9,156 nt of DNA, taken from positions 1 to 9,156 of the forward strand of contig CAKQSU010000033.1 in assembly GCA_934273135.1 (NCBI GenBank), given 5' to 3'. Under the pieces are notes generated by a model, which did no database searches, was not told where the DNA came from, and saw only the letters and a list, made by a program, of their open reading frames with translations. Of this stretch, positions 6,901 through 9,156 are shown piece after piece. Both the position numbers and the translations under genes were made by a program. The stretch is from an uncultured Clostridia bacterium. GTDB lineage: Bacteria > Bacillota > Clostridia > Christensenellales > Borkfalkiaceae. Position 1 is the first letter of the stretch, and the number at the start of each line of letters is the position of its first letter.

Positions 6901-7822
6901 TCGGAATACTTCTCTGCCCGACGGCGTAACGCGGAGAAACGCCGCCGCCCGCCTTGTCGCTCCAACCCAAAAACCGTCTGTCGGGTTTTTCGTAAGAGCA
7001 AGCTTCTATCGCGTACGTTTCGCCATGCTTAATCGTAACGTCGCGCATGCCGCTTTCTTTGTCCTTCTCGTCAAAAACATAGCGGACGATATAGCGGTTG
7101 AGATAATAATCTATTCTTACTTTATTTTCGCCGAGAACAAGCGTGGGGGCAACAAAATTTTCGTCCGGGGTATAGCCCGTTCCGCCGTAGTTTTCCGACA
7201 CGAAAAGAGTAGAGCCGAGCCGGGCGGAAAGATTGACCGTTTCGCCTTTCACGAATTCGCCGGCTAAGTTTTCGCGGTAAACTTCAAGCGAATAGCCGAC
7301 AAGCCATTCGGCTTTTACTTTAAGCCCCTTGCCCGTCAGCCGCGCCGTATCTTTAAGCGCGACCGAACCGACGAAAAACCCGTCGAATGTCGCCTTGTCC
7401 GAAGAAGTGTTTACGTTTTCCCGTAAGTACGCGAGAACGGGCGTTCCTATCGGCAAACTGAATTGCTTGTTCTCGCCCACGCCGCCCATATCGACGGTAA
7501 CCGCAGCCATACCGTCTTTTTCGAATTTAGCGTAAAAACTCATGTTTTTTTCGGGCATAACGGTAGGGAGATTAACGGCTTCTCCGCTAAAATCTTCGCT
7601 CGTATACCAGCCCATAAACACATAACCGTCCTTTACGGGGTCTACGGGCGGAACGATTGCTTCTCCCGCCTTTGCCGTAATCGCCGCAATGCCGAGTTCA
7701 TCGGGGTAAAATTTGAGCGTGTAAGCCCTGCCTTCGCACCCGGCGGCAAAACACGCCGCAAAAAGCGTTATTGTTAAGCATATAAAAATCGCAAGTGTTT
7801 TCTTTGTTTTTGTATGTTTCAT
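3929..7822 (-). CDS. Large surface lipoprotein: InlB-type repeats, DGYG modules, BspA-type LRR, beta-rich C-terminus
   Basis: A 1297-residue secreted lipoprotein, first gene of the unit. A signal peptide runs to about residue 28, with AAGC placing the likely lipidated residue at Cys29 (Cys24 in FAAC is an alternative). InlB-like repeats lie at about 33-100 (GYVFMGWYT), 106-174 and 243-317 (FLGWSD, then YAVW), with a less clear unit at 176-242. Residues 381-650 hold three copies of a module with a DGYG/SGYG motif. BspA-type LRRs lie at 664-770 and 794-940, with IP.[ST]V..I...AF motifs and the usual non-LRR inserts such as IIVPDEAVSAYRAAAGW. Residues 970-1297 are beta-rich and unrecognised. AAGGAAA precedes the ATG at 7822. 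There is no sortase signal or catalytic motif. BspA-type LRRs and InlB repeats are known from surface proteins of gut and oral bacteria that bind host or matrix ligands; a binding role here is inferred. Confidence 0.93.
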   Translation of the reverse strand: MKHTKTKKTLAIFICLTITLFAACFAAGCEGRAYTLKFYPDELGIAAITAKAGEAIVPPVDPVKDGYVFMGWYTSEDFSGEAVNLPTVMPEKNMSFYAKFEKDGMAAVTVDMGGVGENKQFSLPIGTPVLAYLRENVNTSSDKATFDGFFVGSVALKDTARLTGKGLKVKAEWLVGYSLEVYRENLAGEFVKGETVNLSARLGSTLFVSENYGGTGYTPDENFVAPTLVLGENKVRIDYYLNRYIVRYVFDEKDKESGMRDVTIKHGETYAIEACSYEKPDRRFLGWSDKAGGGVSPRYAVGQRSIPNDNLFLYAVWQYAYTSGDDVIFYSPHSSVVTLVKDGKEYVSEVLSSSGFVFDVDGTKVYAKIENEEKFEFRYRDELYGTYVYKDYVTGEYFKNRLMQIDGYGYASINAVDISGGITAERFGKYSLTEKNDYSFIYYDPVTGLPLIDSSGNDIGCYFTVEEYTAVENITGAFMVQGYESGSFMGYSNGEMLSEKLLLSGYGYARLYSLDPASGVSSLVAEGRYSGTDDYAGYYGEWRFSSSLLTFKFILNTLTVNNRTYLVFTEFSSELYGEYKNGSSSLYLDGYGSAAYTLAGGQTLTGLVTRTGDTVIFRPYNESGVTGSATYFNLDTANKTFTLNDTGYIITGGALTKYDGTSSVVEIPETVTEISENAFHYSYLKDGVTIVSATIPASVKKIGARAFENNSTLRRIYMLSSVPCELGEKVFDWPGGDFCIIVPDEAVSAYRAAAGWNAYAKYIFGENEIANKPEFEVENGVLVRYNKKSDGDTVTIPDNVTEIAAKVFKGIGGIKTIDLNNVEKVGEEAFAYCADLTTLVSEKLKETGAGAFMECTSLAVVNLPAIKLIGASSFSGCMSLSTVTLGENLEEIKEKAFSECAYRYTVENGTATVTPFDLQIVLEGVNAPKMGEKVFYGGTQARIKVKDISVVLACYNSPSWKNYATYLIIDSGSEAGVYYDNQNLLTLVINGRMVVFGMYIWQYSIDGENIRIYAFDKEEGNYNMVDGTIKDGVISLGSGEKRNVFVKDGKTVTYTSLEGDELSVLLKGGTQNTFSITYEATFNNEEISLYVDNRNIYFEKDGYRYFVTLTADYGFSFTKSLIAYTVKYTAADGSELNVKYADTPMVTGTIKNVGGEERVSTTEGSWTITFVGEAEAEITVIWRTDTYLVKVTFVGETFTYTATLKERNINLIDYTESGEKTNYRVLVTLDGEGNIIKMVLRINNEDNVPNDISSTPEKEGDGYLFIVSDENSPYYGKYHVKIDIEAQKCSVTQEKIK
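5003..5833 (-). repeat. BspA-type leucine-rich repeat region (coding)
   Basis: Encodes residues 664-940 of the large lipoprotein. Repeats follow the LRR_5 pattern: VEIPETVTEISENAF, TIPASVKKIGARAF, VTIPDNVTEIAAKVF, NVEKVGEEAFAYC, KETGAGAFMECTSL, LIGASSFSGCMSL and LEEIKEKAFSEC. The array is interrupted by non-LRR inserts (about 738-790 and 901-925), which is usual for this type. Confidence 0.85.
5873..6682 (-). repeat. Three 'DGYG' modules (coding), not recognised
   Basis: Encodes residues 381-650 of the large lipoprotein. Three segments share the order: a G-x-[YF] opening (ELYGTY 382-387, ITGAFMV 474-480, ELYGEY 574-579), then L-x-[IL]-[DS]-G-Y-G-x-A (LMQIDGYGYA 402-411, LLLSGYGYA 501-509, LYLDGYGSA 586-594), then alternating polar and hydrophobic residues and a second G-x-Y or G-x-V strand. 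Unit length varies from about 75 to 100 residues. I cannot assign it to a named domain. Confidence 0.7.
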
Positions 7823-7864
7823 TTTTGAATTTTCCTTAAAGGAGTATTTGCGGTGTTCAAGTTT

Positions 7865-7893
7865 ATGATACCTTATATTATATATTTTGTCAA
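7865..7893 (-). promoter_or_regulatory. Sigma-A type promoter for the two-gene lipoprotein unit
   Basis: On the minus strand: perfect TTGACA (7893-7888), 17-bp AT-rich spacer, TATCAT (7870-7865). Transcription would start near 7858, giving a leader of about 36 nt to the ATG at 7822. No comparable promoter is seen in the 63-nt gap before the second gene, which supports co-transcription. Confidence 0.82.
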
Positions 7894-8003
7894 ACCAAAT
7901 TCCGCATTATCCGCTTTTATGGTTATTCGTTTTTTTTATGTGCATATATAAGTTTAGCTTATACTTTCGGCTTTTTGCTTACTCTCAACAAGTTTTTTTA
8001 CGC

Positions 8004-8047
8004 AAAAAAACTCCGCCTAAACATCGAATAATCGACCTATAGGCGGA
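8004..8047 (-). terminator. Rho-independent terminator after the DUF308 gene
   Basis: Read on the minus strand, TCCGCCTA (8047-8040) pairs with TAGGCGGA (8019-8012), with a small inner TCGA-TTAT-TCGA stem in the loop, followed by GTTTTTTTG (T's at 8010-8004). It begins 24 nt after the DUF308 stop. The T run also belongs to a second dyad, AGTTTTTTT/AAAAAAACT (7991-7999 with 8004-8012), that overlaps the base of the terminator stem. Confidence 0.85.
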
Positions 8048-8071
8048 CTTTTAAAGTAAATTCAATATGAT

Positions 8072-8674
8072 TTAGTTTTCCTCTGAGCCGTCGCCGAGGT
8101 AGCCGTTGCCGGCGTACTTGCCAAGCTCTTTGCGGGCTTTTCTGACCTTGCTTGCGAACACGGCTGTCGTGATAAAGTTCCTTACGCCGTCAACGATGAG
8201 CGAAATGCCCGCAAAAATCATAACGGTGTCAAAACTCGAAAACATTACGCAAACGCCGAGCATTGCCGTGACGAGAGAAAGAATAAACATGCAAACCCAA
8301 CCAGGCATATGCACGCGGGATACTTCCAGACTTTCAGCCATAGCCTGAGCCGAATCGACGATTATGAATATACCGAAAAGCACGGTCATAATGCCTTTAA
8401 TAAGTTCGGGGAACGTAAGGCAGAACACGCCGAGAGCGATTGTGGTTATCGAAAGAATGAGCGCGTAACCGCCGAACAAAAATCCGCCGTAAGCCAAAAA
8501 TCTGACGAACATCGCAACGCCGGCGACAATCAACGCCACACCCGCGACAATGCAGAGTATACCGCCCGTTTCGTTCGGAAAAATGATTGCGAGAACGCCC
8601 ACCACTACCGAAAGGATAGCTATAATGTAACTGTCCCACTTGCATTTGTTAAGACTTTTTCTTAATTCGTTCAT
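8072..8674 (-). CDS. DUF308 / HdeD-like membrane protein
   Basis: A 200-residue integral membrane protein. Six hydrophobic helices, about 16-33, 36-58, 64-87, 90-112, 125-145 and 148-170, form three two-helix repeats. Each repeat shows the DUF308 pattern of a proline or polar turn followed by a glycine-rich helix ending in a polar residue: FPNETGGIL...GVALIVAG, FPELIKGIM...GIFIIVDS and FSSFDTVMI...GISLIVDG. The N-terminus and the last 30 residues are charged and probably cytoplasmic; the tail has a Lys/Arg cluster (176-186) and a Gly-rich acidic end. E. coli HdeD, the best-known relative, is an acid-resistance membrane protein; whether this one has a stress role is inferred only from family and from the CIRCE-like site in its promoter. 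The ATG at 8674 has GTGAGG about 13 nt upstream, a wider gap than usual. It appears to be transcribed alone. Confidence 0.9.
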   Translation of the reverse strand: MNELRKSLNKCKWDSYIIAILSVVVGVLAIIFPNETGGILCIVAGVALIVAGVAMFVRFLAYGGFLFGGYALILSITTIALGVFCLTFPELIKGIMTVLFGIFIIVDSAQAMAESLEVSRVHMPGWVCMFILSLVTAMLGVCVMFSSFDTVMIFAGISLIVDGVRNFITTAVFASKVRKARKELGKYAGNGYLGDGSEEN

Positions 8675-8703
8675 AATAACTTTTTAACCTCACTTGGTTT
8701 ATT

Positions 8704-8731
8704 TTAGCAGAGTATACCATATGAGTGCTAA
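8704..8731. promoter_or_regulatory. Degenerate CIRCE-like operator (possible HrcA site)
   Basis: On the plus strand TTAGCAGAG, 10 bp, GAGTGCTAA. The right arm is a perfect CIRCE half-site (consensus TTAGCACTC-N9-GAGTGCTAA); the left arm keeps TTAGCA but has three mismatches, and the spacer is 10 rather than 9. It overlaps the -10, the spacer and the predicted start of the DUF308 promoter, which is where HrcA usually acts. A chance match is possible. Confidence 0.45.
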
Positions 8732-8739
8732 TTAGTCAA
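8711..8739 (-). promoter_or_regulatory. Sigma-A type promoter for the DUF308 gene
   Basis: On the minus strand: TTGACT (8739-8734), 17-bp spacer, TATACT (8716-8711). Transcription would start near 8704, giving a leader of about 30 nt. The spacer contains TTAGCACTC, discussed as a CIRCE-like operator. Confidence 0.8.
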
Positions 8740-8832
8740 GACAACTTTAAGACATGTGTTCATATTTTAATAACTTTGCAAAATTTTTTACGCAACTTTC
8801 ACTTCAAAAGTTTTGAAAACCGCCCGAAACAC

Positions 8833-8863
8833 AAAAAATAGGGATAAGGAATGAAAGCCCTAC
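8833..8863 (-). terminator. Weak Rho-independent terminator after the right-edge gene
   Basis: On the minus strand TAGGG (8862-8858) pairs with CCCTA (8843-8839) across a 14-nt loop, followed directly by TTTTTT (8838-8833). The stem is only 5 bp, but it starts 2-3 nt after the stop codon at 8865 and precedes the DUF308 promoter, as expected of a gene end. Confidence 0.55.
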
Positions 8864-8864
8864 C

Positions 8865-9156
8865 TCAATATTCGTCGAGGAAGTTGTGCTTTTCGCCCGA
8901 TTTATCCTTGTAGGCGATTATCGTTTTCAAGTTTACGTTTTCCACGCTTTTGAAAATGTTGTAGATGATTTCCGGGTCGTCTTTTGCGATATCTGCGATA
9001 ATTTGCTTAACTTTTTTCCTTTTGGAACCGGTTTCGGAATCCTTTGTAAGGCATACTTCCGACGAGCAAGTGTCGGTAAACTTGCACGCGCACTGAATAA
9101 AATAAAGGTCGTTATAGTCCCGCCATTTTTTGATATCGTCCTCGCGGATAAGATAC
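8865..9156 (-). CDS. Unrecognised protein with a cysteine cluster, C-terminal part only
   Basis: The last 96 codons and a TGA stop (8867-8865) of a minus-strand gene whose start lies beyond the right edge. The frame is open to position 9156. The fragment is soluble and charged. Numbering from the first visible residue, four cysteines lie close together in CACKFTDTCSSEVC (22, 24, 30, 35), spaced C-x-C-x5-C-x4-C, which could bind a metal. A basic stretch SKRKKVK follows at 44-50, and then a helical Lys/Asp-rich tail ending in NFLDEY. The codon choices resemble those of the neighbours and there is no internal stop, so it looks like a real gene. I do not recognise the family and cannot say whether the cysteines bind anything. 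The terminator-like hairpin at 8833-8863 follows the stop. Confidence 0.75.
   Translation of the reverse strand, partial: YLIREDDIKKWRDYNDLYFIQCACKFTDTCSSEVCLTKDSETGSKRKKVKQIIADIAKDDPEIIYNIFKSVENVNLKTIIAYKDKSGEKHNFLDEY

Noticed and set aside
1..9156. Mobile element, phage or defence system
   Set aside because: No transposase, integrase, recombinase, toxin, nuclease or terminal inverted repeats found. Genes have matched promoters and terminators and similar codon use.

Overview
The window looks like chromosomal DNA from a low-to-mid-GC anaerobic Clostridia-type bacterium, perhaps a gut lineage. This rests on textbook sigma-A promoters with exact 17-bp spacers, AGGAG/GGAGGA ribosome sites, simple stem-T-run terminators, and secreted lipoproteins built from InlB-type (Listeria-Bacteroides) repeats and BspA-type leucine-rich repeats. 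The lineage is an inference from style of sequence; there is no rRNA or marker gene. I see no transposase, integrase, phage gene, CRISPR array, tRNA or rRNA.

Layout. Left edge (1-882, minus): the N-terminal 294 residues of a Na+/phosphate cotransporter, with its own promoter at 1015-1043 and a leader of about 126 nt. Next is a gene-poor stretch (883-1440) between two divergent promoters; it holds a tandem repeat with a strict 33-bp period (1183-1295). Then a short plus-strand DUF1622 membrane protein (1441-1800) with a matching promoter and terminator. At the convergent junction (1801-1990) there are two terminator hairpins, one for each direction.

The centre (7822 down to 1991, minus) is a two-gene unit driven by a strong promoter at 7865-7893. 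The first gene encodes a 1297-residue lipoprotein with InlB-type repeats, three copies of an unrecognised 'DGYG' module, a BspA-type LRR region and a long beta-rich C-terminus. The second encodes a 624-residue lipoprotein with seven InlB-type repeats of two subtypes in the order A-A-B-A-B-A-A plus a small beta-rich C-terminal domain. Both have lipobox signal peptides and no visible catalytic motif, so they are probably surface-displayed adhesive or scaffolding proteins made together.

Right side (8072-9156, minus): a 200-residue DUF308/HdeD-like membrane protein with its own terminator and a promoter that contains a perfect CIRCE half-site, hinting at HrcA-type stress control; then the C-terminal end of an unrecognised cysteine-containing protein that runs off the window.

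No complete novel defence or mobile system is evident. The points most worth pursuing are the DGYG module, the 33-bp repeat array between divergent promoters, and the degenerate CIRCE site over the DUF308 promoter.
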